64,000 nt of DNA from assembly GCA_039105265.1 (NCBI GenBank), contig JAPFFF010000003.1, positions 4,216,001 through 4,280,000 on the forward strand, read 5' to 3'. Position numbers and translations under genes: made by a program. Below the pieces are notes generated by a model. That model saw only the letters and a program-made list of their open reading frames with translations. It did not search any database and was not told where the DNA came from. This stretch comes from Tritrichomonas musculus (Eukaryota; Parabasalia; Tritrichomonadida; Tritrichomonadidae). Below are positions 41,465 to 51,836 of this stretch, piece by piece. Position 1 is the stretch's first letter; each line of letters opens with the position of its first letter.

Positions 41465-42043
41465 TTAACAAAAGCATGAATTTTGTGATTTGTTTTCTTC
41501 TTTTGTTTCAGTTTCAACAATTATTGGTTCTGGTCTGATATTACCTATATCTGGCATAGATTCACTTATCATTTTGAATAATAAGTTGACATTCTGTCCA
41601 GTTTTCGCTGAGGTTTCAATTGTTGGTATTGATTTTGGCTTGGCAAATTCTATAACTTGATCATGTTTAACTTTACTTTCTAAATCATTTTTATTTCCTA
41701 CTAAAATGCATGATGCATCATTACCGCATTCACTAATAACATTTTTATGAAATCCAATTGCTTCTTCGAAAGATTGTGGATCTGAAACATCGTAAACAAG
41801 AACTGCAATCTGAGAATCACGAATATATGATGGAATTAATGATCTGAATCTTTCTTGTCCTGCTGTATCCCAAATTTGTAAGTTAACCGTCTTATCTTGA
41901 ACTTGAATTGGTTTGACCAAAAAATCGATTCCAATCGTCGTTGTATAATCTTTATCAAACTCATTTTGCATAAATCGTCTGATTAATGAAGTTTTCCCTG
42001 TGCCTGCAGCTCCAAGAAAAACTGCTTTGCATTTTAAAGTCAT
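41465..42043 (-). CDS. RAB6: Rab6-like small GTPase
   Basis: A Golgi retrograde-traffic GTPase of 192 residues. Motifs: G1 GAAGTGKTS (11-19), switch I TTIGIDFL, then [20 protein letters not shown]. The last is nearly identical to the Rab6 signature [23 protein letters not shown]. G4 is GNKNDLE and G5 is [10 protein letters not shown]; Rab6 has ETSAKAGYNV. It ends NSCFC, a CxC prenylation site as in Rab6. The P-loop has AAGTGK instead of the usual EQSVGK. RabF motifs are intact. The subfamily call is firmer than for the other two Rabs in this window. Confidence 0.9.
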   Translation of the reverse strand: [192 protein letters not shown]

Positions 42044-43074
42044 CTTTTTTCTTCGATTTTTAATTCAAAGAAAAATTTTCTTAGTTAATTAACCAGTTTA
42101 TCTATTTCAATTTTCAAAAACAAATATCTTTATAAAGAAATAAAATATTTGCATAAATTTTAAAAAATTCCAAATATAAATTAATTTAAAATAAATTTGC
42201 ATAGATAATAACAAGATTTATTTTGATTTTCATATTACGATATTATGATGAATAAGTAAGCAATTAAAATAAGAGTTAAATGCAAAAAAAATCATTTAGA
42301 TAATCTCCGAATTCATGTTTATATAGGAAAATAAATCAGTTAAATGATTAATCCTAATGTTTCACTTAATCATTTAAAGATCTGATGAGAAATTATTAGT
42401 GGTCCATATTTTTAATTACGGCCAAAATTGAAAAATATAATTAAAAGTAAATTATCATAATATTTGATTTTGTTATTCATCTATTATGATTGAAAAAATG
42501 ATATTTTTTAGGATTTTATCCAAGAAATCAACTAAATATAATCAGGAATCCAATTTAAATGAGTCCTTTCTGTTCAAAAAGATATCTTTTTATTTGAAGC
42601 TTCAAAGTAGTTATGAGTATTATTTATCTTTCTAAATAGTCACGTTCAATAATGGTATTTCAAACTTAGTGTTTACTGATATTTTCTTATTTTTCATAAA
42701 ATAAATAATGTTGTAACCTTATCTTTCATATTTTTCATTCCCATTCACAATTTATTGTGTTTTGGGAGCAAGTCAAAATGGCAAAAAAAAAAAAAAAAGA
42801 TGCAATGATATCATTCTGGATTTAGGAAATGAAAATCATAAAGTTTAATCATTTTTTTTATATTATTTCAAAAAGTTTGATCTTTATGTTATCGTATCTT
42901 TGAGAGAAAATCGTTTTAATTAGAATTTAATTTAATTATAAAATATGCATATATATTAAAATTTAATTATAGCATTTTTTGATGAAAGACTATAATAAAC
43001 GAAAAAATCACATCATTCCGACACAATAAGTCAAAAAGTTATGAATTCAATGATCTATCGCTTAAACTTAATCT
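42044..43074. other. Divergent intergenic spacer
   Basis: AT-rich with an A16 run near 42783. TTCAAAAAGT occurs at 42867-42876 and TCAAAAAGT at 43031-43039, ahead of the SNARE gene. No gene seen. Confidence 0.4.
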
Positions 43075-43395
43075 ATGTCACAACAAAGGCAGCAAGAGCG
43101 ACAAGAGCTCAATCAAAAGCTTGATGAAAAAATTGATCAACTTGTCATTCAAACAGGCCAGCAAAATCAAAATGCTTCTCAAATTGGTTCTACATTATCT
43201 AGCCAAATTGATCAAACAAAACAAATAAATGATCATATGGATAAAACGCAAAATAAAGTTGATAGAGCTATTGTAGCTGTTGGGAAAATTAAAACTACAT
43301 GGGATGTACTTATTGCATGGATATTAATAATTTTGCTTATTATCGCTATTATTATTGTTTGGGCATGTGCTAAGCCAATTAAGAAGAAGAAATAA
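43075..43395 (+). CDS. Qc-SNARE, syntaxin-6/8-like, tail-anchored
   Basis: A small fusion protein of 106 residues. One SNARE helix (about 8-72) is followed by a C-terminal membrane anchor (about 78-98, IAWILIILLIIAIIIVWAC) and a basic end (KPIKKKK). The helix LDEKIDQLVIQTGQQNQN, then ASQIGSTLSSQIDQTKQIND, aligns by eye with syntaxin-6 LDELSGSVGVLKNMSQRIG, then GELEEQAVMLEDF. The zero-layer position is Gln (SSQ), and the spacing of IG and TQ/VDRA matches Qc-SNAREs. It lacks an N-terminal regulatory domain, so it is a short single-domain SNARE. The basic end after the anchor could act as an ER or Golgi sorting signal. TCAAAAAGT lies about 35 bases upstream. Confidence 0.8.
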   Translation: MSQQRQQERQELNQKLDEKIDQLVIQTGQQNQNASQIGSTLSSQIDQTKQINDHMDKTQNKVDRAIVAVGKIKTTWDVLIAWILIILLIIAIIIVWACAKPIKKKK

Positions 43396-43771
43396 AATTA
43401 TACAGAGTTTAAACATTTTTAATATCGTTTAAAACATATATTATTTATTTTATTTTATTTTTCTTATATTTAATTCTTCTCTATAAAGTTTTATTTACCT
43501 GATAGCATTATTGTAGTTTCAAATATTATATATTAAGTTTATGATCAATTATTGATAAAATTGTTGATGAAAATATAAAAAAAAAAAATTAGATAAAGAA
43601 TTGCTTAAGCTTTTACATTGATAACTTATCAATGATTAGGAAGGAATAAATATCTGTTTATCATTAATAAATAATTATGAAAAAAGTATTCATATTAAGT
43701 TAATCATATAGAAACAAACGAAAGTTTAAGCCTTATTATAATATTACATTATATAATGTTAATGAAATGAA
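43396..43771. other. Intergenic spacer between convergent genes
   Basis: AT-rich with no feature seen. Confidence 0.4.
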
Positions 43772-44422
43772 TTAATTAATATGGTTGATAGTCAATAAAT
43801 TCTTATAGGTAAAGTCTTTGAACGTTGGAATCACATGGTTGCACTTGTCTTTAATGTCATCAGCTTTATTGGTTGTTGCAAGTCCGACAACAGTCATTTT
43901 AGCATTCATTCCTGCAGATAGTCCTGCAAATGAATCTTCAAAAACATAACAGTTCGAGTAAGGAACTCCAAGTTCATCAGCAGCTTTCACATAGCATTCT
44001 GGGTTTGGCTTGGATTTTGTAATTTTGTCAGCAGTGATAATGCAATCAAAAAATCCTTTTAATTCTGGGTGGCGAAGATAAACGCTTTTCATTTTTTCGT
44101 CATTTGATGATGTAACAATAGCCATTTTCACTTTATTTTTCTTTAAATCTTTAAAGAAATTAATAACACCATCAATATATTGATATTCCATTTTGCTTTC
44201 AAAGATGTTTAATTCTTTTGTGATCTTGTCTTGAATATCTTTCTGGTCTTTGAAATATTTGTTGTATATCTGTGATAGTGTAGAGCCCTTAATCTCATTT
44301 CTCATATTTGGAGAGTTGGGAAGGTATTTATCATTCTGAATTCCCCAGAATTCTGTATATTGAGATTCAGTGTCAACAACGACTCCATCTAAGTCAAACA
44401 AAGCTGCAATTTGTCCTTCCAT
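43772..44422 (-). CDS. HAD-superfamily phosphatase/phosphomutase (beta-phosphoglucomutase-like)
   Basis: A 216-residue member of HAD subfamily IA. Motif I is FDLDGVVVDTE (nucleophile D10, acid-base D12), as in beta-phosphoglucomutase-like enzymes. The alpha-helical C1 cap is at about 15-85. Motif II lies in MAIVTSS, motif III is the Lys of KSKPNPECY, and motif IV is YVFEDSFAGLSAGMNA. The Asp pair and the ED(S) match active enzymes that dephosphorylate or isomerise sugar phosphates. The substrate cannot be told from sequence. No signal peptide, so cytosolic. Such genes are common in anaerobic protists and are often of bacterial origin. Base composition here is like that of the neighbours. Confidence 0.88.
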   Translation of the reverse strand: MEGQIAALFDLDGVVVDTESQYTEFWGIQNDKYLPNSPNMRNEIKGSTLSQIYNKYFKDQKDIQDKITKELNIFESKMEYQYIDGVINFFKDLKKNKVKMAIVTSSNDEKMKSVYLRHPELKGFFDCIITADKITKSKPNPECYVKAADELGVPYSNCYVFEDSFAGLSAGMNAKMTVVGLATTNKADDIKDKCNHVIPTFKDFTYKNLLTINHIN

Positions 44423-45124
44423 TAATTTAAAAAAATGAAACAGTTAATGTTTTAATATTGAATGCATATTTGGCTTTTTATCCGTATCAATTGTTAATTT
44501 TTGAATTGTATAGAATTATTTGTTGATTATGATGATGTGAAATTTTGGCCTTTTAATTTATTTATAAATGATATGTATTATTAAATTCTCTAATCAAGAT
44601 GATGCGATCATTTTTTCAATAATTCAGAATTTTTTTGAATTTTTTATGAAATTTATGAAGTTTGTTAGAACTTTTTTAAAATAAACACAAATTTGATGAT
44701 AGTTTTTCAGTTTTTTGGATTTATAGAGTAGGTGTAACTTAAAGAGATTTTATTCTCAAAAAGTTTGTTTTTCTGAAGTTTACGTAATTTTTTTTGAGAG
44801 AGTTTCACCGACTCTGGATTTATCAATTTATTTGATGTATAGTTCAGAATATCATTTTATCTGATAAATACCTGAAATAATAAAAATGAAATCATTGCAT
44901 ATCATTCCTTTCTTTATTAGGGATTTCTGAAAAACTAATTTGGATAATGGAATCAGAAAAAGTTGATATATGGAAAGATATGCAATTAGTATATTGTCAA
45001 TGTTTTAATTTTAAATTTTTTATCGGTCTTGACTTTGCTTTCTATTAAACCGCTTTATTTTTGAAGTAAAATTTATGGTTTTAATAGAAAAACTAAATTT
45101 CAATAAAATCGATTCATTATATAA
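44423..45124. other. Divergent intergenic spacer
   Basis: AT-rich with no gene seen. TCAAAAAGT occurs at 44756-44764. Confidence 0.4.
45114..45119 (+). promoter_or_regulatory. Initiator-like TCATTA
   Basis: Lies 6 bases before the ATG of the gene at 45125 and fits the Trichomonas TCA-Y-W consensus. Confidence 0.4.
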
Positions 45125-45595
45125 ATGCTTACCAATAAGCAAAAGCTCTCTAAATGGAGAAATATTAAAGTATATAATAATGGCGAAAAGAAGCTCTATA
45201 AGCTAGATGATAAAGAAATGTTTGTCGAAAAGTTTCCTAAGCAGAAGCCAAGGAGGCTCATCCAAGAAATTTCTCAATTAAAAGGCAGATTGCCACAGAT
45301 CCAAGATAATGGAAATCAATCTGCTGAAGTGATTTATGCTAGTACAGTTCCAGTTCCTAGTAATTCTTTAAATCCTATAATTGAACCTTTAAATAATTAT
45401 GTTAATAATAAGCCCCAAATTATTAATTCTGATAATCAGTCTCTTAATACTGATCTTTATACCAATGAGCCTAACTATTTTGATTACAAAATTTGCGATG
45501 ATATAAGTAATCAAGATTTTGCTGGCATCATTGATTTCTCAAGTGATCAGGATAATGATTACTTCTTCATTCAAGATTTTTCATTTCTTGAATAA
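45125..45595 (+). CDS. Hypothetical protein, basic N-terminus, acidic C-terminus
   Basis: A 156-residue protein of unknown family. The first 60 residues are basic and short-helical (KQKLSKWRNIKVYNNGEKKL, FPKQKPRRLIQEISQLKGRL). The middle is Asn/Pro/Ser-rich, and the last 40 residues are acidic and aromatic (NYFDYKICDD, DQDNDYFFIQDFSFLE), in the style of an activation or docking tail. No zinc motif or membrane segment. An initiator-like TCATTA just upstream and a codon pattern like its neighbours support a real gene. DNA binding through the basic part is possible but not shown. Confidence 0.6.
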   Translation: MLTNKQKLSKWRNIKVYNNGEKKLYKLDDKEMFVEKFPKQKPRRLIQEISQLKGRLPQIQDNGNQSAEVIYASTVPVPSNSLNPIIEPLNNYVNNKPQIINSDNQSLNTDLYTNEPNYFDYKICDDISNQDFAGIIDFSSDQDNDYFFIQDFSFLE

Positions 45596-45761
45596 TTCGA
45601 GAATTTGTTCTAAGGTTTTTTCTTTATTATATATTTCATGAAGAAAAAAGTGACAGAACAAATATTTATATATCTTTAATAAAGAAAGGAGAAAAAAAAA
45701 CTATTTTGAATCTCTTTTTAAAAAATATGTTCTTATAAGTATAAATTTGAGGTTTGTTGAA

Positions 45762-47549
45762 ATGTTAAATGAAAATAGAATCATGAATAAAAATAATTGT
45801 GATTTTTGTTCTTCAGCATTTGCATTAAATAATCCATTTCAGAGATCGCTTCTTAATGATAATTGGTACTTTGCGATAACGCTATTTCCCAAAATTCCAT
45901 ATGGATTAAGTTTATCAAGTTGCGTATATAAAGATTTGGATCATGAAAACGAATTAAGCAATGATCGTCTGACTGACATTTTCTATCCATTTAGTGATCA
46001 AAAATATGACAAAATCCCAATTCCAATATTTTCTGCGCACACATTTATTTTAATTATTGAGCTTTCGTGTACAACAAAACCATTTCTTCCAATACTTTTT
46101 TCCATTTTAAAAGAATATTTTTCTCAAAAAAGGCCGATTTTCTTTACTGTTTTAGTAATTCATGGAAGTTCAATAATATTTCCATCTATTCATAAGAATA
46201 GTAAAAACTTTTCAATTTCTACTTGGTCTGATTTCTCAGAAATTTTTGAATTGCAACAAGAAAGTTTATATTTCAATATGAGTGAAAGCAAAGGAACAGA
46301 ATTATTTCAAAAATATCTTGATTCAGTCGAAATTATGGATGTTGAACCAAATTTTACAGCTGTTGATATTTTTGATATATTAAAATCTTTATTTCCTTTT
46401 TTTAAGTCACTTCGAAACCCAATATGGATTATATGCTCAAATTTATATATTCATCAATATCCATCAACAAAGAAAGCTGAAGAAGTATCACAATTATATT
46501 ATCAATCTAGTTTAAATATAGATTTTTACTTTTTAATATCAAATCCTGATTTAACCAGCAATGATAATATAATCCGAAATAATCCATCGTTACAATTATT
46601 TTCTACCAAATGTAATTGTCCTATTAAATATTTTGGAGTATCGCAATTTGAAAGAATTTCAATTGACCTCATTTACAATTTTTCAAAGCCAAGAACTATT
46701 TTCAACCGCGTTGATATTTTCACTTCAAATTGCCTTGAAGTCAGTAAAATTTACGGAAGAGGTTCACAAATTGATTCAGACGTCTACAAGCCTTCAACGT
46801 TAACTGTAAATGACACAATACATATTTTTGTTAAACCTAATACCAAAAAACTTCAAAATGAGAAACCAAAAATCGTTGTTCGAACAAGATATGTTGATGG
46901 TGCAACTAATTGCTTTTTGAGATATGTGCCAATCGATTGTTCAAACAGAGAAACATACCCTGAAGCTGTTTTAACAGCTGCTGCTATTAAAATCATCAAT
47001 GAAAATTACGATTCTAACGACGCAATAAAAGAACTGTTACAGTTGGATTTGTCCATTACAAATATAGCAAATTGGAAGAATCCTCTCCTGCTGAGGAAGA
47101 GGTATAATTTTGCTGTAATATCGCTCGGACTAATCAAGAGTGATTTGATGATTTCTAATTTTGTGATTGGAAACTGCCCAAAAGATGTTTTTGAATTTCT
47201 TTCACCAATTTGTTGCCAAATAATACGATCAAATTCGTCAGTAAAATTGAATTCGAATTTGGTCATTCAAATCAATGATTCAAATATCTCTCTTAGCGAA
47301 TGGACAATTGTTCCAGAAGTAGTTCTTGGTTCAGGGATGTTTCTTATTTGGGTTCTCGAGCATCAATTTATTTTTATTGTAAATGAATCTAATAATGATA
47401 AATTATCTGATATAGAAATGGATAATATAATTGCTTCAATAGACGAAAAAGGAAAGTTTGAAGTTGTGGATTTTAGTAATTTTTACCAAAATCAGTACCT
47501 TGTGAGAATAGATTCTTTATCAAGGCACTATTTATCATGCCATTTGTAA
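45762..47549 (+). CDS. Divergent Sec23/Sec24-like COPII coat protein
   Basis: A 595-residue protein from the ATG at 45762. The order of parts follows Sec23/Sec24. A small N-terminal cysteine motif comes first (CDFC, residues 13-16). A vWA-like trunk at about 95-330 contains PIPIFSAHTFILIIELSC, FFTVLVIHGSSIIFPSI and DFYFLISNPD. A beta-sandwich follows, with DIFTSNCLEVSKIYGRGSQI (compare Sec24 RCTRGLSIHTFHGNFF) and KPKIVVRTRYVDG. A helical region holds YPEAVLTAAAIKIINENYDS, and a gelsolin-like end runs from about 500. It is shorter than typical Sec23 (about 765) and lacks a second zinc CxxC. The call rests on architecture and two motif-level similarities. It may be a trichomonad paralogue with an altered role in vesicle budding. 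Confidence 0.5.
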   Translation: MLNENRIMNKNNCDFCSSAFALNNPFQRSLLNDNWYFAITLFPKIPYGLSLSSCVYKDLDHENELSNDRLTDIFYPFSDQKYDKIPIPIFSAHTFILIIELSCTTKPFLPILFSILKEYFSQKRPIFFTVLVIHGSSIIFPSIHKNSKNFSISTWSDFSEIFELQQESLYFNMSESKGTELFQKYLDSVEIMDVEPNFTAVDIFDILKSLFPFFKSLRNPIWIICSNLYIHQYPSTKKAEEVSQLYYQSSLNIDFYFLISNPDLTSNDNIIRNNPSLQLFSTKCNCPIKYFGVSQFERISIDLIYNFSKPRTIFNRVDIFTSNCLEVSKIYGRGSQIDSDVYKPSTLTVNDTIHIFVKPNTKKLQNEKPKIVVRTRYVDGATNCFLRYVPIDCSNRETYPEAVLTAAAIKIINENYDSNDAIKELLQLDLSITNIANWKNPLLLRKRYNFAVISLGLIKSDLMISNFVIGNCPKDVFEFLSPICCQIIRSNSSVKLNSNLVIQINDSNISLSEWTIVPEVVLGSGMFLIWVLEHQFIFIVNESNNDKLSDIEMDNIIASIDEKGKFEVVDFSNFYQNQYLVRIDSLSRHYLSCHL

Positions 47550-47615
47550 ATTTACAAAATATTTTCGTAAAAAATTAGTATTCTTTATCGATTCTTTATC
47601 AAGGCACTATTTATC
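47511..47615 (+). repeat. 26-bp direct repeat of the Sec23/24-like gene 3' end
   Basis: GATTCTTTATCAAGGCACTA followed by TTTATC occurs at 47511-47536, coding the last residues before the stop, and again exactly at 47590-47615 in the 3' flank. Confidence 0.9.
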
Positions 47616-48239
47616 GATTCTGATATTTGAATATCGATTTTTTGAAGTTTACACAATAATTTTGATAATATCGGAACAAAAAAAAATTTATCATTTTTTA
47701 TTGCAGCGATGTTTACCGGTTACGACTTTTACCGGATACCGTAGAGATTACCGCTTACCGGTAATTACTGGTATTTTAATCGAGGTATTGGGTACGTACC
47801 GGTAACGATGTTAAAAAAAACAGCCGGTAAAGACACATTACCGCCGATTTACAGTTAGGTGATTGAAATTATCCTATAAACATTAATATAATGTGAATAA
47901 GCATAATATATATTTTAAATTAAGTAAATATAATATTTTGTTGAGATAAAAAAATTTTGCAGGTATCAATGAAAATTTGTAAACGGTAAGGATAGGGGTT
48001 TTATACTTTTTGTTTTTATTTTTGAGTTTTCATTGACCAAATAAAGACACAAAATATTATTGAAATTTTTTTTGATAAAACAAAATAATCCCTTCATCAA
48101 TTACTTGGAAAACTTTTGTAAGGTAGATGAGCACTAATTCTGTTTGTGTTTCTTCAAATTTGAGTTTTTGAATTAACAAAATCCATTATATTTTTTTTTT
48201 TTTTTTTTTTTTGTCTTTGTTTTTACTGTATCGTTTTAT
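47550..48239. other. Intergenic region with an ACCGG-rich cluster
   Basis: No gene seen. Positions 47708-47850 hold about ten copies of ACCG or CGGT words, such as TTACCGGTTACG and GTACCGGTAACG, in an otherwise AT-rich spacer. A T-only run of about 22 lies near 48190. Confidence 0.5.
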
Positions 48240-48890
48240 TGCTTTATATACATATCTCCTATCCTTTGTATAATAATCTGAACATATTACAATCAGTGGG
48301 CTAATTGTCAATGTTATATTCATTAAACAAATCGCTATTTGATATGTTGTGAAAAATAAGTTTTGGAGGAAGTATTTTTAGAAATTCAGAACTAAGTAAA
48401 TATAAATTTGACCATGGGATCGCTGTATCCATCATTTGTGAGATCAGTCTACTCTCTCTAAATTTGCATATTTTGTTTTCAAATGAAGTTTCATTATGCT
48501 TGATCTTTGACTACTTTGCATCATCAGGTATTGACTTAATTAATCTTTTAATTGTGCCATTTTAACGAGAATAACTTTGTTTAAAGTTTTTTTTCGAAAT
48601 TATGATAGCGGTTCATTATTTCTTTAAAAACTCGTTTTATTGAAGAGTAAAACATGTTTCGTCTTGGAGTGCTACCAAGAAAATCCATATAAATATATCC
48701 AATTGGAATTCCGGCATTCTGAACTAACAGAGTCGGAATTGATGCTATATAGTTATTAAAGATAGACCAAGTTGTATCGAGCTGAATTCCATTAACTAAT
48801 GGATCATAAACCGAATCTTGGGCAAAAAGGCTTATATATGTACCACTTAAAATATAGTATTGTTTATGATATAGATGGTATTATTATATG
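48240..48890 (-). mobile_element. Transposase remnant, possibly Mutator-like
   Basis: Minus-strand reading gives long open pieces such as YDPLVNGIQLDTTWSIFNNY, then IASIPTLLVQNAGIPIGYIY and, further on, NLYLLSSEFLKILPPKLIFH. The LDTTW...GIPIGYIY arrangement resembles the first catalytic-Asp region of MULE transposases. The piece is interrupted, has no visible ends, and its family is a guess. Confidence 0.35.
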
Positions 48891-49559
48891 TAGCCAATTC
48901 TAAATGAAGAAAACCTTCACAAAATCTTTCAGAAATTTTGGACATAAGTATTATCAAGTTAAGGCATTTCTGTTCGTTATGGATTACATAGAGATATTCT
49001 TTTTGCTATTGGAAAAGAACTATCCGTTGAATACAAAAATTTAAAAAAAGGAATAGTTCTATAGAACAAAATATGTATTATTTTGTAATAAGTCTAAAGG
49101 ATTTCTGCATTTAAATCTAGTAGAACATAACAATACTTCAAAAAAACATGATAAAGTCGAACTATGCCGGAAATTTTTTCTTGTTTTAATTCAAAAACAA
49201 GAAAATACAAGTTTTATGATGAAGAATTAAGGACACTTGAAATAAGGATGTATTTATTGTTTATGCTTTCGGGAAGATCTGTCATTATAAAATCCCACTG
49301 CCAAAATGAATTCCTCCTTGGAATTTATGTGTTCACATAGACATGAGTGTTTTTTGGCTGGTTGGTGCAGGGGAGAGTCTTTTGTACAGGGGATACAATA
49401 AGTTGTGAACCTCTGCTGATTATTTAGCATCTGCTGAATTAAATTAGTATTTAATTAATAATATAATTAAATTATGGTCTTTCTTTATTTATATATTAAA
49501 ATATTGATATTATTTTTATGTTGGGTTTAAATTTTAGTAATTTTAAACGTAAAATAAGA
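48891..49559. other. Mobile-element debris, unassigned
   Basis: Short open pieces in several frames, but no recognisable domain. It separates the Mutator-like remnant from the mariner remnant. Confidence 0.3.
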
Positions 49560-50386
49560 ATGGAAAAACACAAACAAAGATTTGTGGTTAAAATTTTTTA
49601 TTTAAAATGATATGAATGTTAAAAAAACATATTAAGAATTAGAAGGTACACTTCAAGAATCTATCATGTCACTTTCATCTGTGAAAAAATGGATTAATTG
49701 ATTTATAACTGCAGATTTAAAGTATCAAGATCAAGAACGATCATCTTTTTGTTTCTAAAAAATTTATTTCAAAAAGACTCTATTGTTCTATTATACCATT
49801 ATAAGCAATATGGAAAATAATTTTGGGTATCAAAGGATCATAAGAAAATGTGTACCAGATGAGCTTTCAGAAGACAAAAAAATTGAAAGAGCACTCAAAT
49901 CCAAATAACTTTTAGATATTATACTTTTTCATAAGGTAAATAATTTCAGTCCAGTCATTACTTTGGATAAATCTTGGGTTTATTTTGAGTATCAAGCTCG
50001 AGTAATGCACAACTCTTCTTCTGAAAAAGTTCCCCCAAGAACTTCATATAACATTTCATCAAAAAAATGTATGATAACAATTGCTTTTAGTGGAGACGGG
50101 CTATATTGCATCAACAGTCTTCCAAAAGGAACTAAATTTAACCAAGAGTATTTCATTGACAATGCTCTATCGACTTTTAGCGAAACAATAAAAAGAAACA
50201 AGAAAAAAAGGTCACTGAAAAAGATCCATGTTAATATGGACAATTCAACATTTCATAATGGTTTCAAAAGTATCAACTTTTTGAAAGAACCAAAATTAAA
50301 TAGAACTCCCTACCCAATGTATTCGTCAGATATTAGTCTTTGCGACTTCTGGCTATTTGCAAGATGCAAAAAATCTGTAAAAAAAT
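49560..50386 (+). mobile_element. Mariner transposase relic
   Basis: Begins MEKHKQRFVVKIFYLK, as mariner transposases do, and is broken in its first third. The downstream frame 49963-50386 keeps the catalytic core: ITLDKSWVYFEYQ for the first Asp (mariner TGDESWVYYYD), HVNMDNSTFHN for the second, and MYSSDISLCDFWLFARCK for the third (mariner YSPDLAPCDFFLFGKLK). This D-D34D arrangement makes the family firm. At least one stop or frame change lies between the two parts. No terminal inverted repeats were found, and the 3' end abuts a pogo relic. Confidence 0.8.
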
Positions 50387-50389
50387 AAC

Positions 50390-51235
50390 TGATTTTCTCA
50401 TTCCAATAATTTGACATTCATTTTTTAATAACAATCTTCTAATTTTTGATTTTACCATGCTTTTCAAAGGTGCAAATATTGCAATATCTAATGGTTGAAG
50501 TAAATCAGTAAAATGTGATGGTATAAAATATAACTTGATGTTTAATGATTTTGCTGTTTTTAATGCTAATTTACTTGTATGAGATGCGTAACTATCTATA
50601 ATCAAATGTATAGTCTGGTTTTGAGGATATTGATCTCTCAAAAATTCTAAATATTGTTTAAAACAATTTGAATTCATATATGATTTTTCTGAAAAAGTAT
50701 AAACATTATTATCGATAAGTTGTCCTATTTGTTCTTCTGCTTCGTCTTCGTCTTCTGCTTTTGCTATTATAAAAAGAGGTAATTTATTAAAATCTGAAGT
50801 AATTGTTGCCATTATGGATACTCTGTCTTTGTCACTGTCTCCTACATTTATTGAGATGTTCATTGTTTTTTTGAAAGCCCATGTACGAATTGATGTTGGT
50901 AAAATTTGGAAACCGGGTTCATCTGCATTTAAAACCACTTCATCAGTATTTCGAACATTTTTGAATTAAATCTTTTATATCGGATCTAAATTTTTGTATT
51001 TCTTTTTCTATATCTGCTTCTTTTTTGTTTAACGGTCTCTGGCGGAAATGTGCTAATCTAGAAGATATATTGTTTCATTTTTAAAGTCCGAGATGAATCC
51101 CGGGCTACATTCAAAGCGCGGTACTTTTTTTGGGTCAGGATAAATTTCGTTAAATGCATTATAAAACAAAGTTTCAAAGTAAATAATTGATTTTTGGATT
51201 ATTCAAAAGCAAGTTAACGAAAAAAATCCAATGAT
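50390..51235 (-). mobile_element. Pogo/Fot1-like transposase relic with CENP-B-type HTH
   Basis: Minus-strand coding relic. Near 51140-51060 it reads VPRFECSPGFISDFKN, and after a frame change it continues HFRQRPLNKKEADIEKEIQK, a CENP-B-like DNA-binding region. The open part (50938 down to about 50390) has the DDD catalytic triad of pogo/Fot1: VLNADEPGF, IHLIIDSYASHTSKLALKTA and FTDLLQPLDIAIFAPLK. It carries at least two frame changes and a stop. Its 3' end touches the end of the mariner relic in the opposite orientation. Confidence 0.8.
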
Positions 51236-51724
51236 ATTAACTTATTCAATAACAGGTTATGAAATATTTTAAAAATATCAGCCGTCAGGCTCAAAAAGTT
51301 GGTGCTGATAGTTTTTATTCTCATGGACACTTTTTGAATTAACAATTAGCTTATAAATATCAGCTCCAACTTTTTCAATTAAAAACGAAAAATAATCAAA
51401 TTTTTTGAATAAAAAATTAAAAATTTTTTATGGAAGATCATTGGAAAGAGTTTTTAAACCAAGCGGAAACTTTTAGTGCAGAAAACCTTTCAGCTTCATC
51501 TAAACGAACATATGCATCGCGAATGAAAGTTTATGAACAAGTTTTAATTCAATTGGAACATAATCCATATCCTATCTCAATTGGGTAAATTTTTTTTACC
51601 CGTAAATTTTAACATGTACGTTAATATCACGTACTTGCCACTTTTTATTTTTAATAATTTTTTTAACGGTTACTATGAGTCTTTTAAAAATTTTTATTTT
51701 ATATAAGTGCTAATAGCAACAAGC

Positions 51725-51836
51725 AACTAGAGCCTTATTTATAGCGCAGATAACAGCCAACAACAATAGCCTTGTTATAACGCAGATAACAACAAACAAC
51801 AAGAGCCTTTATAAAACGCAGATAACAACCAACAAC
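51725..51836 (+). repeat. Degenerate tandem repeat of about 40 bp, three copies
   Basis: Units read AGAGCCTTATTTATAGCGCA then GATAACAGCCAACAACA, with two further copies differing by a few bases. Lies inside the 773-bp element. Confidence 0.7.

Noticed and set aside
51095-51125. GTCCGAGATGAATCCCGGGCTAC resembling part of a tRNA
   Set aside because: No cloverleaf can be drawn. The opposite strand encodes the SPGFISDFK motif of the pogo relic, which explains the conserved look.
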